Shown here: one piece after another, positions 8,832 through 17,997 of the stretch
How the letters are laid out: every line of letters begins with the position of its first letter
Position numbering within the stretch: position 1 is the first letter of the stretch
Origin: Alphaproteobacteria bacterium
GTDB taxonomy: Bacteria; Pseudomonadota; Alphaproteobacteria; Sphingomonadales; Sphingomonadaceae
Direction: 5' to 3'
Length of the DNA: 64,000 bases
Assembly: GCA_005883305.1 (NCBI GenBank)
Contig: VBAC01000002.1
Span: 62,001 to 126,000 of the forward strand
Notes under the pieces: model-generated
What the model was told of the DNA's origin: nothing
What the model saw: the letters and a program-made list of their open reading frames with translations, nothing else
The model's database searches: none
Made by a program: the position numbers and the translations under genes

Positions 8832-10187
8832 CTAGCGGCTGCCGCTGCGCCGCGCGCCGGACGCCGCGATCTGCGGGGCGGGCTGGACCCGCGCGAGCCG
8901 CGAGATCGTCTGCAGCGCATAATGGAGCTGGAAATCGGTGATCCCGCGCTGGGTGAGCTGCTCGGACGTCAGGGTAAAGCGCGGATCGGGCCGGCCGTCG
9001 TCCTGGATCAGGTCCTCCTGGACGCCGATCTCGTTGACGAGGTGGCGGCGCAGGTCCGATTCGCGGACCCTGCTGCGCGAGCGATAGTCGGGATCGGAAA
9101 TCTGCGGAACGATGATGTCGGGCGTGATTCCGCCCTCCTGCACCGAGCGGCCGGACGGCGTGTAGTAGCGCGCGGTGGTGAGGCGCAGAGCGGTGGTGCC
9201 GTTGCCGAGCGGGAGCAGGGTCTGGACCGAGCCCTTGCCGAAGCTGCGCTCGCCCATGACGATCGCGCGGCGATGGTCCTGCAGAGCGCCGGCGACGATT
9301 TCCGAGGCCGAGGCGGTGCCGGCATCGACCAGGACGACGATGGGCAGGCCGTGGGCGGCGTCGCCCGGGCGGGCATAATAGCGCTCGATGTCGGTGCGGC
9401 GGCGGCCGCGCTGCGACACCACCTCGCCGCGCTCGAGGAACAGATCGGAGAGCCCGACCGCCTGGTCGAGCAGGCCGCCCGGATTGGAGCGAAGGTCGAG
9501 CACGTAGCCGAGCGGCGGGTGGCCGAGCTGGCGCTCGATGTCGGCGATGGCGCGCTGGGTCGCCTCGGTCGTCACCCGGCTGAACGTGGTTACGGTGAGG
9601 ATTCCGACGCCGTCGCGGACTTCGGAGGTGACCGCCGGGATATCGATGATCGCCCGGGTGATGTTCACGTCGAAGGGCCGGTCGCGCCCGGGCCGCACGA
9701 TCGTCAGCCTCACGCTGGTTCCCGGATTGCCGCGCATCCGCTCGACCGCCTCGTCGAGCGTACCGCCGTAGAACAGCTGCCCATTGATGTGGGTGATGAA
9801 GTCGCCCGACTTGAGGCCCGCGCGGTCGGCCGGCGTGCCGCGGGTCGCGGCCATCACCTTCACCGCGCCGTCCTCCATCGTCACGGTCAGGCCGAGCCCG
9901 CCGTAATTGCCGTCGGTGGTGGTCATCAGCGCACGATAGCCGCGCTCGTCCATATAAGAGGAGTGCGGATCGAGGCTGTTGAGCATGCCGTCGATCGCGC
10001 CGCGGATCAGGGTCGCGTCGTCGACCTGATCCACATATTCGGCCTTCACCCGCTCGAGCACCGACATGAACTGGTCGAGCTCGCGGTAGGAATTGACGTC
10101 GGTCTGGGCGAGCGAGGCGGCGGTCGCGGGAATGAAGGCGACGGCGCCGACCAGAGCCAGCGAGCGGACGAAAGTGTTGGCCATCAT
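8832..10187 (-). CDS. ctpA: C-terminal processing peptidase, S41 family
   Basis: Periplasmic serine protease of the CtpA/Prc family, cleaving proteins from their C-termini and trimming envelope proteins. About 450 residues. A signal peptide (LVGAVAFIPATAASLAQ) is followed by a helical N-domain (FMSVLERVKAEYVDQVDD), a PDZ domain (GLGLTVTMEDGAVKVMAATRGTPADRAGLKSGDFI), and the protease core. The catalytic Ser lies in DAGTASASEIVAGALQDH and the Lys in GERSFGKGSVQTLLPL. Two adjacent ATGs (10187 and 10184) follow AGGA; either may be used. First gene of the leftward operon with dsbB, coq7 and a hypothetical exported protein. Confidence 0.94.
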   Translation of the reverse strand: MMANTFVRSLALVGAVAFIPATAASLAQTDVNSYRELDQFMSVLERVKAEYVDQVDDATLIRGAIDGMLNSLDPHSSYMDERGYRALMTTTDGNYGGLGLTVTMEDGAVKVMAATRGTPADRAGLKSGDFITHINGQLFYGGTLDEAVERMRGNPGTSVRLTIVRPGRDRPFDVNITRAIIDIPAVTSEVRDGVGILTVTTFSRVTTEATQRAIADIERQLGHPPLGYVLDLRSNPGGLLDQAVGLSDLFLERGEVVSQRGRRRTDIERYYARPGDAAHGLPIVVLVDAGTASASEIVAGALQDHRRAIVMGERSFGKGSVQTLLPLGNGTTALRLTTARYYTPSGRSVQEGGITPDIIVPQISDPDYRSRSRVRESDLRRHLVNEIGVQEDLIQDDGRPDPRFTLTSEQLTQRGITDFQLHYALQTISRLARVQPAPQIAASGARRSGSR

Positions 10188-10335
10188 ATGTCCTGACGTG
10201 AGGGTCTTTGCGCGGCTTCTACAGCGATTCTAGGCGCCCGCAAAGCAACGGCGCATGAACGGCGCTCCGATTTGAGGCGGAGCGAGGCGCCTGTTCGCAC
10301 TTGACCCGAGCAGGATCGGGCGGAAGGTGGAGGTC

Positions 10336-11622
10336 ATGCGCTCTCTCATTTTCATACTGCTCGCCTTCGCCGTCCCCGCCCAGGCCCGCCTCTCCCCCGA
10401 GGAGCAGGCGATGGCCGCCGCCGTCGACCGCGACGCGGACCGCACCATCGCGCTGCTCGAGCGGCTGGTGAACCGCAACAGCGGGAGTCTGAACCTGGAA
10501 GGTGTCGCCGCGGTCGGCGAGATGATGCGCGGAGAGCTGGAGCCGCTCGGCTTTACGGTCCGCTGGGTCGACATGCGCGAAACCGGCCGCGCCGGGCATA
10601 TCGTGGCGACCCATGCCGGGCGCGGGCGCAACGTGCTTCTGATCGGCCATCTCGACACCGTATTCGAACCGGAGAGCCCGTTCCAGCATTTCACCCGCGA
10701 GGGCAATCGCGCCACCGGCCCGGGAGTCGGCGACGACAAAGGCGGGCTCGCGGTGATCGTCGCCGCGCTTCGCGCGATGCACGCGGCGGGGACGCTGCGC
10801 GATGCCAACGTCACGATCGTTCTGACCGGCGACGAGGAGCGGCCGGGATCGCCTATCGCGGTCGCCCGGCGCGACCTGATCGCCGCCGGGCGGGTCGCGG
10901 ACTTCGCCCTGGAATATGAGAATCTGGCCACCGAGGAGGGCCGCGATTTCGGGACGGTGGCGCGCCGCAGCTCGACCAGCTGGACGCTCACCGCGCATGG
11001 ACGCACCGGCCACAGCTCCGGTGTCTGCAGCGCCGATCTCGGCTGCGGCGCGATCTACGAGATTGCGCGAATCCTCGATTCCTTCCGCCGCGAGCTGGCC
11101 GAGCCCAACCTCACCTACAATGTCGGGGTGATCGGCGGCGGCACGCCGGCCGCGATCGATACCGACGGCTTTCGAGTCACCGCCTCGGGCAAGACCAACA
11201 TCATCGCGGAGACGGCGATCGCGCGGGGAGACATACGCGCGCTGACGCCCGAGCAGGACGCGCGGGTGCGCGCGGCGATGCAGGCGATCGTCGCCCGCCA
11301 CCTGCCCGCCACCTCGGCCGAGCTGGTCTTCGCCGAGGACGGCTATCCGCCGATGGCGCCGACCGCAGGCAACCGCGCCATCCTGACCCGCCTCAACGCG
11401 GTCAACCGCGATCTCGGCCTCCCGGAGATGGCCGAATACGATCCGGCCCGCCGGGGAGCGGCCGATTCAAGCTTCGTCGCGGGAGACGCCGATACTCTGG
11501 CCGGGCTCGGCGCGGAGGGCGACAGGGCTCATGCGGAAGGAGAATCGATCGCGCTCGACGGCCTGATCCGCCAAGCCAAACGCTCGGCCCTGCTGATCAC
11601 CCGGCTGACCCGGGAACGCTGA
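10336..11622 (+). CDS. M20 family metallopeptidase (glutamate carboxypeptidase-like)
   Basis: Secreted or periplasmic zinc aminoacylase/carboxypeptidase of the M20 family; substrate not determinable. 428 residues with a signal peptide MRSLIFILLAFAVPAQA. Zinc ligands and catalytic residues appear in order: His-Asp in LLIGHLDTVFEP, Asp in GPGVGDDKGGLA, Glu-Glu in VLTGDEERPGS, Glu in FALEYEN, and a C-terminal His in GDRAHAEGESIALDGL. The dimerisation domain has the usual GRTGHSS. GGTGGAGG is four bases upstream of the ATG at 10336. Divergent from ctpA, convergent with ubiG. Confidence 0.9.
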   Translation: MRSLIFILLAFAVPAQARLSPEEQAMAAAVDRDADRTIALLERLVNRNSGSLNLEGVAAVGEMMRGELEPLGFTVRWVDMRETGRAGHIVATHAGRGRNVLLIGHLDTVFEPESPFQHFTREGNRATGPGVGDDKGGLAVIVAALRAMHAAGTLRDANVTIVLTGDEERPGSPIAVARRDLIAAGRVADFALEYENLATEEGRDFGTVARRSSTSWTLTAHGRTGHSSGVCSADLGCGAIYEIARILDSFRRELAEPNLTYNVGVIGGGTPAAIDTDGFRVTASGKTNIIAETAIARGDIRALTPEQDARVRAAMQAIVARHLPATSAELVFAEDGYPPMAPTAGNRAILTRLNAVNRDLGLPEMAEYDPARRGAADSSFVAGDADTLAGLGAEGDRAHAEGESIALDGLIRQAKRSALLITRLTRER

Positions 11623-11756
11623 AGAATAATCCTCCCCTGCATTTGCAGGGAAGGGGGACCGCACGAAGTGCGGTGGAGGGGCTTTCTTTCGTGACAAAGA
11701 ACCCCCTCCACCATGCTCCGCATGGTCCCCCTCCCCGCGAAATCGCGGGGAGGATT
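11623..11756. repeat. Composite inverted-repeat element, family C
   Basis: Fills the entire gap between the M20 stop and the ubiG stop. It contains four hairpins in a row: CCCTGC/GCAGGG, ACCGCAC/GTGCGGT, CCATGC/GCATGG and CCCCGCG/CGCGGGG, linked by CCTCC/GGAGG blocks so that the two halves are also roughly complementary to each other. The layout implies a bidirectional terminator role. No second copy in the window. Confidence 0.8.
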
Positions 11757-12482
11757 TCAGGGGCGCTTCGCCGTCAGCAGGTAGTTGAGCGAGCAATCCT
11801 CGCCGAGGGTGAAGCCGCGCGTGAGGCTGAAGCCGAGGCCGGTGACGTCGGCCACCTCCAGCCCGGCTCCGGCGACCATGGCCTTCAGCTCCTCGGGCGT
11901 GATGAACTTGTCCCAATCGTGCGTGCCCCGCGGGATCCGCCCGGTGGCCTCGGCGACGCCCACCAGCAGCAGGCGCGACCAGCGGGTGCGGTTCGGAGTC
12001 GAGAGGATCAGCAGGCCGCCCTCCGCCACCGCCGCCGCCAGCCGGCCGACGAACGCCGCCGGATCGGCGACATGCTCGATCACTTCGAGCGACGTGACGA
12101 GATCGAACCGCCCGTCCAGCGCCTCCACGCCCCCGGCGCGATAGTCGATCTCCAGCCCCTGCCCGAGCGCATGTTCCCGTGCGACCGCGATGTTCTCGGG
12201 CGCCGCGTCGATCCCGGTGACCTGCGCCCCCAGCCTTGCCAGCGGCTCGGCAAGAAGGCCGGCGCCGCAGCCGATGTCCGCCGCGCGCTTGCCGGCGAGC
12301 GGCTTGAGGTCGTGCTCGTCGGTCTGCCAGTGATGATCGATCTGCTCGCGGATATATTTGAGCCGCACCGGACCCAGCTTGTGCAGCATCGCCGAGCTTC
12401 CGCGCGGATCCCACCAATCGGCGGCGAGCGCGCCGAAATGGGCGGCCTCCCTGGGGTCGATGGAGCTGCTTGCATGGGCCAT
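11757..12482 (-). CDS. ubiG: Ubiquinone biosynthesis O-methyltransferase UbiG
   Basis: SAM-dependent enzyme that performs both O-methylations in ubiquinone synthesis. 241 residues. N-terminal signature EAAHFGALAADWWDPRGSSAMLHKLGPVRLKYI is typical of UbiG, as is LAGKRAADIGCGAGLLAEPLARLGAQVTGID, the SAM-binding motif I. Motifs LVTSLEVIEHV and GGLLILSTPNRT follow, then the UbiG-specific GTHDWDKFITPEEL. Divergent from lysC with 53 bases between. Its 3' end abuts a repeat element. Confidence 0.95.
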   Translation of the reverse strand: MAHASSSIDPREAAHFGALAADWWDPRGSSAMLHKLGPVRLKYIREQIDHHWQTDEHDLKPLAGKRAADIGCGAGLLAEPLARLGAQVTGIDAAPENIAVAREHALGQGLEIDYRAGGVEALDGRFDLVTSLEVIEHVADPAAFVGRLAAAVAEGGLLILSTPNRTRWSRLLLVGVAEATGRIPRGTHDWDKFITPEELKAMVAGAGLEVADVTGLGFSLTRGFTLGEDCSLNYLLTAKRP

Positions 12483-12535
12483 GGCCGCTCCCTAACAGTG
12501 CGCCCGATCTTTTCCCACCGCCTTTCGGGAGCCCC

Positions 12536-13774
12536 ATGCCTCGCATCGTGATGAAGTTCGGCGGCACCTCGATGGCGGGCATCGAGCGGATCCGCCACGT
12601 CGCGGGGCTGGTGAAGCGGGAGGTGGAGTCCGGCAACCAGGCCGCCGTCGTGGTCTCGGCGATGGCCGGCGAGACCGACCGGCTGGTCCAGCTGTGCCGC
12701 GAGGCGGCCTCGCTCTACGATCCGCGCGAATATGACGTCGTCGTCGCGTCGGGCGAGCAGGTGACGAGCGGCCTGCTCGCCATCACCCTACAGGGCATGG
12801 GGCTCAACGCGAAATCCTATATGGGCTGGCAGCTTCCGATCCGGGCCAGCGGCCACGCCGCCGCCTTGATCGACCATATCGACGCGGAGATCCTCGAAAG
12901 CGTGTTCGCGCAGGGCGGGATCGCAGTCATTCCCGGCTTTCAGGGAGTCACCGCCGAGGGCGACCTCGCCACGCTCGGTCGAGGCGGATCGGACACTTCG
13001 GCGGTCGCTCTGGCCGCGGCGATGAAGGCCGACCGCTGCGACATCTACACCGACGTCGACGGCGTCTATACCACCGATCCGCGGATCGTGCCGCGCGCCC
13101 GCAAGCTCGATATGGTCACCTACGAGGAGATGCTCGAGCTCGCCTCGGTCGGCGCCAAGGTGCTTCAGACGCGCTCGGTCGGGCTCGCCATGCGCTACAA
13201 CATGCCGCTCCAGGTCCTCTCCTCGTTCGAGGACCTGCCCGGCACCATGATCGTCGGCGACGACGAGATCGAGGACGGCCTTATGGAACGCAACGTCATC
13301 ACCGGCATCGCCCACGACAAGAACGAGGCGATGGTCACCCTGACCGGCCTGCCGGACAAGGCGGGGACGGTCGCCGCGATCTTCGCTCCGCTGGCGGACG
13401 CGAACATCAACGTCGACATGATCGTCCAGAGCGTGCCGCGCAAGGGCGAGCCGAGCACCTTGACCTTTACGGTCCCGAACGCGTCGCTGGCTCATGCGGT
13501 GGCCGCGCTCGACGAGGCGAAGGCGGGGATCGGCTTTTCCGAGCTCATCACCGATACCGACGTGGTGAAGGTCAGCGCGGTCGGCGTCGGCATGCGCTCC
13601 AACGCGGGGATCGCGGCGAAGATGTTCGAGACGCTGGGGAATCGCGGAATCAACATCCTCGCCATCACCACCTCGGAGATCAAGGTCTCGGTGCTGATCC
13701 CCGAGGATTATACCGAGCTCGCCGTGCGCGTGCTCCACACCGCCTTCGGGCTCGACGCGGAGGATGCGGCGTGA
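12536..13774 (+). CDS. lysC: Aspartate kinase
   Basis: Phosphorylates aspartate, the first step toward lysine, threonine and methionine. 412 residues. The ATG at 12536 gives MPRIVMKFGGTSMAGIERI, the nucleotide-binding start of the amino-acid kinase fold; GGGAG precedes it. GRGGSDTSAVALAAAMKADRCDIYTDVDGVYTTDPRIV is the conserved aspartate/ATP site. Two ACT domains follow (about 270-340 and 345-410), including VGVGMRSNAGIAAKMFETLGNRGINI, which normally bind feedback amino acids. It overlaps the next gene by GTGA and so is translationally coupled to it. Confidence 0.96.
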   Translation: MPRIVMKFGGTSMAGIERIRHVAGLVKREVESGNQAAVVVSAMAGETDRLVQLCREAASLYDPREYDVVVASGEQVTSGLLAITLQGMGLNAKSYMGWQLPIRASGHAAALIDHIDAEILESVFAQGGIAVIPGFQGVTAEGDLATLGRGGSDTSAVALAAAMKADRCDIYTDVDGVYTTDPRIVPRARKLDMVTYEEMLELASVGAKVLQTRSVGLAMRYNMPLQVLSSFEDLPGTMIVGDDEIEDGLMERNVITGIAHDKNEAMVTLTGLPDKAGTVAAIFAPLADANINVDMIVQSVPRKGEPSTLTFTVPNASLAHAVAALDEAKAGIGFSELITDTDVVKVSAVGVGMRSNAGIAAKMFETLGNRGINILAITTSEIKVSVLIPEDYTELAVRVLHTAFGLDAEDAA

Positions 13775-14805
13775 GCGACACGAATCCCGACATCGGCCAC
13801 GACCGGCTGAAGCGCCACATGAAGCGCGGCGCCGATTTCCTCGGCTGCGATTATGCGGTGCTCGGCGGGGCGATGAGCTGGATTTCGGAGCGCAACCTCG
13901 TCTCCGCGCTCAGCAACGCCGGCGCGTTCGGGGTGATCGCCTGCGGGGCGATGACGCCGGACCTGCTCGACACCGAGATCGCAGAGACGAAGAAGCGCAC
14001 CGACCGCCCGTTCGGCGTCAATCTCATTACCATGCACCCCATGATTTCCGAGCTGATCGACGTCTGCGCGAGGCACGAGGTTACTCACGTCGTCCTAGCC
14101 GGCGGCTTGCCGCCGCCAGGCGCGATCGACCGGATCAAGGGCAATGGCGCCAAGCTGATCTGCTTCGCGCCCGCGCTCGCGCTCGCGAAAAAGCTGATCC
14201 GCTCGGGCGTCGACGCGCTGGTGATCGAGGGGATGGAGGCGGGCGGCCATATCGGCCCGGTCTCGACCTCGGTGCTCGCCCAGGAGATCCTGCCGCCGCT
14301 CAGCGCGGAGGTGCCGATCTTCGTCGCCGGCGGGATCGGCCATGGCGGGCTGATCGCCGGCTATCTCGAGATGGGCGCGGCCGGCGTTCAGCTCGGCACG
14401 CGCTTCGTCTGCGCCACCGAGTGCATCGCCCATCCGAACTTCAAGAAGGCCTTCATCCGCGCCTCGGCGCGCGACGCGATCACCTCCGTCCAGATCGATC
14501 CGCGCCTGCCGGTGATTCCGGTCCGGGCGCTCAAGAACCGGGAGATGGAAAGCTTCGCCGCCAAGCAGCGCGAGGTCGCGCAATTGCTCGATGAGCAGAA
14601 GGTGGAGATGATGGAGGCCCAGCTCCAGATCGAGCATTATTGGGCCGGCGCCCTGCGCCGCGCGGTGATCGAGGGCGACGTGGAGACAGGATCGGTCATG
14701 GCCGGCCAGTCCGTCGGCATGGTGAAGGAGGAGGCGAGCGTCGCCGCCATCCTCGCCCAGCTGATGGACGAAGCCGCCCACGCGCTGGAGCGACGCTCGG
14801 CCTAA
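13771..14805 (+). CDS. NAD(P)H-dependent flavin oxidoreductase (nitronate monooxygenase family)
   Basis: FMN-binding TIM-barrel protein of 344 residues in the 2-nitropropane dioxygenase/FabK superfamily. Members oxidise alkyl nitronates or reduce enoyl thioesters, and exact substrate cannot be assigned. The conserved glycine-rich flavin site is EGMEAGGHIGPVST, followed by IFVAGGIGHGG and the GTRF motif AAGVQLGTRFVCATEC. The start is a GTG inside the lysC stop (GTGA overlap). A long C-terminal helix region includes GQSVGMVKEEAS, the usual family ending. Linked in one operon with lysC and the following methyltransferase. Confidence 0.88.
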   Translation: MSDTNPDIGHDRLKRHMKRGADFLGCDYAVLGGAMSWISERNLVSALSNAGAFGVIACGAMTPDLLDTEIAETKKRTDRPFGVNLITMHPMISELIDVCARHEVTHVVLAGGLPPPGAIDRIKGNGAKLICFAPALALAKKLIRSGVDALVIEGMEAGGHIGPVSTSVLAQEILPPLSAEVPIFVAGGIGHGGLIAGYLEMGAAGVQLGTRFVCATECIAHPNFKKAFIRASARDAITSVQIDPRLPVIPVRALKNREMESFAAKQREVAQLLDEQKVEMMEAQLQIEHYWAGALRRAVIEGDVETGSVMAGQSVGMVKEEASVAAILAQLMDEAAHALERRSA

Positions 14806-14815
14806 GGAGGATGCG

Positions 14816-15607
14816 ATGACCGCCGCCGACAGCGCCTTTTCCGGCTCGATTCCCGCTCTCTATCACGAGCGCCTCGGGCCGCTGCTGTTCGAGCCCTATG
14901 CCTGGGATATGGCCAGGCGCGTCGCCACTCTTGAACCGGCGCGGATCCTCGAAACCGCCGCCGGGACCGGCATCGTCACCGGGGCGCTGATGCGCGAGGC
15001 GGGCAAGGCCGAGATCGTCGCCACCGATCTCAACCAGGCGATGATCGACGTCGCCGCCGGGCGGCTGATGTCGTGGCGGGTCACCTTCCGGGCCGCCGAC
15101 GCCCAGGCCTTACCCTTCGAGGATGAGAGCTTCGACGCCGTGGTCTGCCAGTTCGGCGCGATGTTCTTCCCGGACCGGATCGCCGCCTATCGCGAGGCGA
15201 AAAGGGTGCTGAAGCCCGGCGGCCGCTTTCTGTTCAACGTCTGGGACCGGATCGACCGCAACCCGGTCAGCTCCGCCGTCTCCGCCGCCGTCGCCGCTCT
15301 GTTTCCAAGCGACCCGCCAAGCTTCCTCCGCCGCGTGCCTTTCGGCTATCACGACAAGGCGGCGATCGAGGCCGATCTGCGCAGCGCTGGCTACGACGAC
15401 GTTTCCGCAGAGACCGTCGAGAAGACGAGCGTGGTGAACGCCCGGGCCGCCGCCATCGGCCTGTGCGCGGGCTCCCCGCTCCGCGCCGAGATCGAGGAGC
15501 GCGACCCCGCCCGGCTCGAGGAGGCGATCGATGCCGCCGCCGCCAGCCTCGTCCACCTGGACGGCGGGGAAGCGCCGATGTCGGCGCACGTCTTCAGCGC
15601 CGGATAA
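14816..15607 (+). CDS. Class I SAM-dependent methyltransferase
   Basis: 263-residue Rossmann-fold methyltransferase of the UbiE/COQ5-like type. Motif I is ILETAAGTGIVTGAL, motif II IVATDLNQAMIDVA, then RAADAQALPFEDESFDAVVCQFGAMFF and the motif RVLKPGGRFLFNVWD. The substrate is unknown; small molecules are likelier than nucleic acids given the lack of extra domains. AAGGAGG stands six bases before the ATG, and the gap to the preceding gene is ten bases, so it belongs to the lysC operon. Confidence 0.87.
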   Translation: MTAADSAFSGSIPALYHERLGPLLFEPYAWDMARRVATLEPARILETAAGTGIVTGALMREAGKAEIVATDLNQAMIDVAAGRLMSWRVTFRAADAQALPFEDESFDAVVCQFGAMFFPDRIAAYREAKRVLKPGGRFLFNVWDRIDRNPVSSAVSAAVAALFPSDPPSFLRRVPFGYHDKAAIEADLRSAGYDDVSAETVEKTSVVNARAAAIGLCAGSPLRAEIEERDPARLEEAIDAAAASLVHLDGGEAPMSAHVFSAG

Positions 15608-15657
15608 TCGCGGCCTGGCCGTTGGACGGCGCGGCCATATCTGATAGCGGACGAGCT

Positions 15658-17934
15658 ATGGCCACCGCCACCTCCGCCGCCTCCGCCCGCGAGATTCTGA
15701 CCGGGCTGCACGACGTTATGGCGTCGAAGCTCGGCGCTCAGGGCAAGCTGAACAAGGTCGTCCGGATCATCGCCGAGGCCATGGCCAGCGAGGTCTGCTC
15801 GATCTACCTGCTGCGCGACGGGCTGCTCGAATTGTTCGCCACGGTCGGCCTCAACCAGGAGGCGGTCCACGTCACCCGGCTCGCGCCCGGCGAGGGGCTG
15901 GTCGGAACCATCGCCCGCGAGGTCGAGATCCTCAACCTCGACGAGGCCGCGAGCCACCCCGAATTCGCCTACCGGCCCGAGACCGGCGAGGAGCTGTTCC
16001 ACAGCTTCGCCGGCGTTCCGATCATCCGCAAGGAGCGGGCGATCGGGGTTCTCGCGGTCCAGCATGCCGAGCCGCGCGCTTATGACGAACTCGAGATCGA
16101 GGCGCTGCAGACGGTGGCGATGGTCCTTTCGGAGCTGATCTCCAACGCCGGCCTCGCCGACAAGGCCACGTCGGCCGCCGACCAGGCCCGCGACGACGGC
16201 ATGGCCCGCCTCGACGGGCTCAAGCTGGTGACCGGAATGGGCGAGGGGGTGGCCGTCTATCACCAGCCGCGAATCCTGATCGAGCATACGGTCGCCGAGG
16301 ATATCGAGGCCGAGCGGAGGCGGGTCTATTCGGCCTTCGCCAAGATGCGCGAGCAGATCGACGCGATGATGGGCCAGGCCGAGTTCGGCACCGTCGGCGA
16401 GCATCAGGAGGTGCTCGCGACCTACAAGATGTTCGCCTATGACGAGGGCTGGTCGCGGCGGATCAACGAGGCGATCGATTCCGGGCTTACGGCCGAGGCG
16501 GCGATCGAGCGCGTACGCCAGCGCACGGCCCAGCGCATGCGCCAGATCGACGATCCCCTGCTCCAGGACCGGATGCACGACCTCGACGATCTCGCCAACC
16601 GGCTCCTGCGCATCGTCTCCGGCCAGCTCGGCACCGCCGCCAAGGCCGGAATGCCGCAGGACGCGATCCTGATCGCCCGCAATCTGGGGCCCGCGGAGTT
16701 GCTCGAATATGACCGGCGCAAGCTGAAGGGCGTGATCCTCGAGGAAGGATCGCTGACGGCGCATGTGACGATCGTCGCCCGTGCGATGGGCGTGCCGATG
16801 ATCGGGCGCGTGCGCGGCGTTCGCCAGCAGATCGCGGAAGGCGATTTCGTCCTGCTCGACGGCGGCGAGGCGATCGCCTTCGCCCGGCCTACGCCGGCGA
16901 TCCAGGAGGCGTTCGACACCAAGCTCGCCGCCTCGAAGAAGCGAAGCGCCGAATTCTTCGCGGTCAAGGACAAGCCGCCGGTGACCCGCGACGGCGAGCG
17001 AATCCAGGTGATGGTCAATGCCGGCCTTCGCGACGACGTCGCCCATCTCGGCGCGACCGGCGCCGATGGGATCGGCCTGTTCCGCACCGAATTCCAGTTC
17101 CTCGTTTCCGCCACCTTGCCCAAGCGCGAAGCGCAGCAGCGGCTTTACAAGGCCGTGCTCGACGCCGCGGGGGGCAAGCCGGTCGTCTTCAGGACGGTCG
17201 ACGTCGGCGGCGACAAGAGCCTGCCCTATCTCGACACCAATCCCGAAAATGAGGAAAATCCGGCGATGGGCTGGCGGGCGCTGCGCCTGGCGCTCGACCG
17301 CGACACTTTGATGAAGGCCCAGGCCCGCGCCCTTCTGGAGGCGGCCGCCGGGCGTGAGCTCCGGGTCATGTTCCCGATGGTCTCCGAGCCCTGGGAGTTC
17401 GACGCGGCCAAGGCGATCGTCGAGGAGCAGAAGGCCTGGCTCGCGGCGCGCAGGAAGGCGCTGCCGAAGAAGATCCTCTACGGCGCGATGCTCGAAGTGC
17501 CCTCGCTCGCCGAGGTGCTCGACCTGCTGCTGCCGAGGCTCGATTTCCTCTCGGTCGGCACCAACGACCTCACCCAGTTCCTGTTCGCCGCCGACCGCTC
17601 CAACCCGCGCCTCGCCGAGCGCTACGATTGGCTTTCGCCGGCGATCCTGCGCTTCCTCAAGCGCGTGGTGAAGATCGCGGACAAGGCCGGCGTGCCGCTC
17701 GGCGTCTGCGGCGAGATGGGCGGGCGCCCGCTCGAAGCGCTGGCGTTGATCGGAATCGGAGTGTCGCGCCTGTCGATCACCCCCGTCGCGGTCGGTCCGA
17801 TCAAGGCGATGATCCGCTCGCTCGACGCCAGGGCTGCCCGCGCCCAGCTCGATCGCCTGCTGAAGACTCCGCCTCCCAACATGCGCGCGGCGCTCGGCGA
17901 ATGGGCGGAAAAGCACGGCGTGTCGATTGGCTAG
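15658..17934 (+). CDS. ptsP: Phosphoenolpyruvate-protein phosphotransferase PtsP (enzyme I Ntr)
   Basis: First enzyme of the nitrogen phosphotransferase relay: takes phosphate from PEP and passes it to NPr. 758 residues. Residues about 15-165 are a GAF domain (LNKVVRIIAEAMASEVCSIYLLRDG). The HPr-binding and phosphohistidine region includes EEGSLTAHVTIVARAMGVPMI with the active His. The PEP-binding barrel has LFRTEFQFL, the Arg-containing FRTVDVGGDK, SVGTNDLTQF and the catalytic-Cys segment GVPLGVCGEMGGRP. Start ATG at 15658 is chosen because the GAF domain begins immediately after; upstream frame is basic and non-homologous. Confidence 0.95.
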   Translation: MATATSAASAREILTGLHDVMASKLGAQGKLNKVVRIIAEAMASEVCSIYLLRDGLLELFATVGLNQEAVHVTRLAPGEGLVGTIAREVEILNLDEAASHPEFAYRPETGEELFHSFAGVPIIRKERAIGVLAVQHAEPRAYDELEIEALQTVAMVLSELISNAGLADKATSAADQARDDGMARLDGLKLVTGMGEGVAVYHQPRILIEHTVAEDIEAERRRVYSAFAKMREQIDAMMGQAEFGTVGEHQEVLATYKMFAYDEGWSRRINEAIDSGLTAEAAIERVRQRTAQRMRQIDDPLLQDRMHDLDDLANRLLRIVSGQLGTAAKAGMPQDAILIARNLGPAELLEYDRRKLKGVILEEGSLTAHVTIVARAMGVPMIGRVRGVRQQIAEGDFVLLDGGEAIAFARPTPAIQEAFDTKLAASKKRSAEFFAVKDKPPVTRDGERIQVMVNAGLRDDVAHLGATGADGIGLFRTEFQFLVSATLPKREAQQRLYKAVLDAAGGKPVVFRTVDVGGDKSLPYLDTNPENEENPAMGWRALRLALDRDTLMKAQARALLEAAAGRELRVMFPMVSEPWEFDAAKAIVEEQKAWLAARRKALPKKILYGAMLEVPSLAEVLDLLLPRLDFLSVGTNDLTQFLFAADRSNPRLAERYDWLSPAILRFLKRVVKIADKAGVPLGVCGEMGGRPLEALALIGIGVSRLSITPVAVGPIKAMIRSLDARAARAQLDRLLKTPPPNMRAALGEWAEKHGVSIG

Positions 17935-17997
17935 AACGATGCCGTAGGTCTACGGGGCCGGTTGACAGTGCGGGCGGCTGCGATGAGACAGGGCGGG

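Noticed and set aside
15391-17916. 841-codon leftward frame opposite ptsP
   Set aside because: Acid/Arg/His-rich antisense composition with no family resemblance; ptsP is unambiguous.
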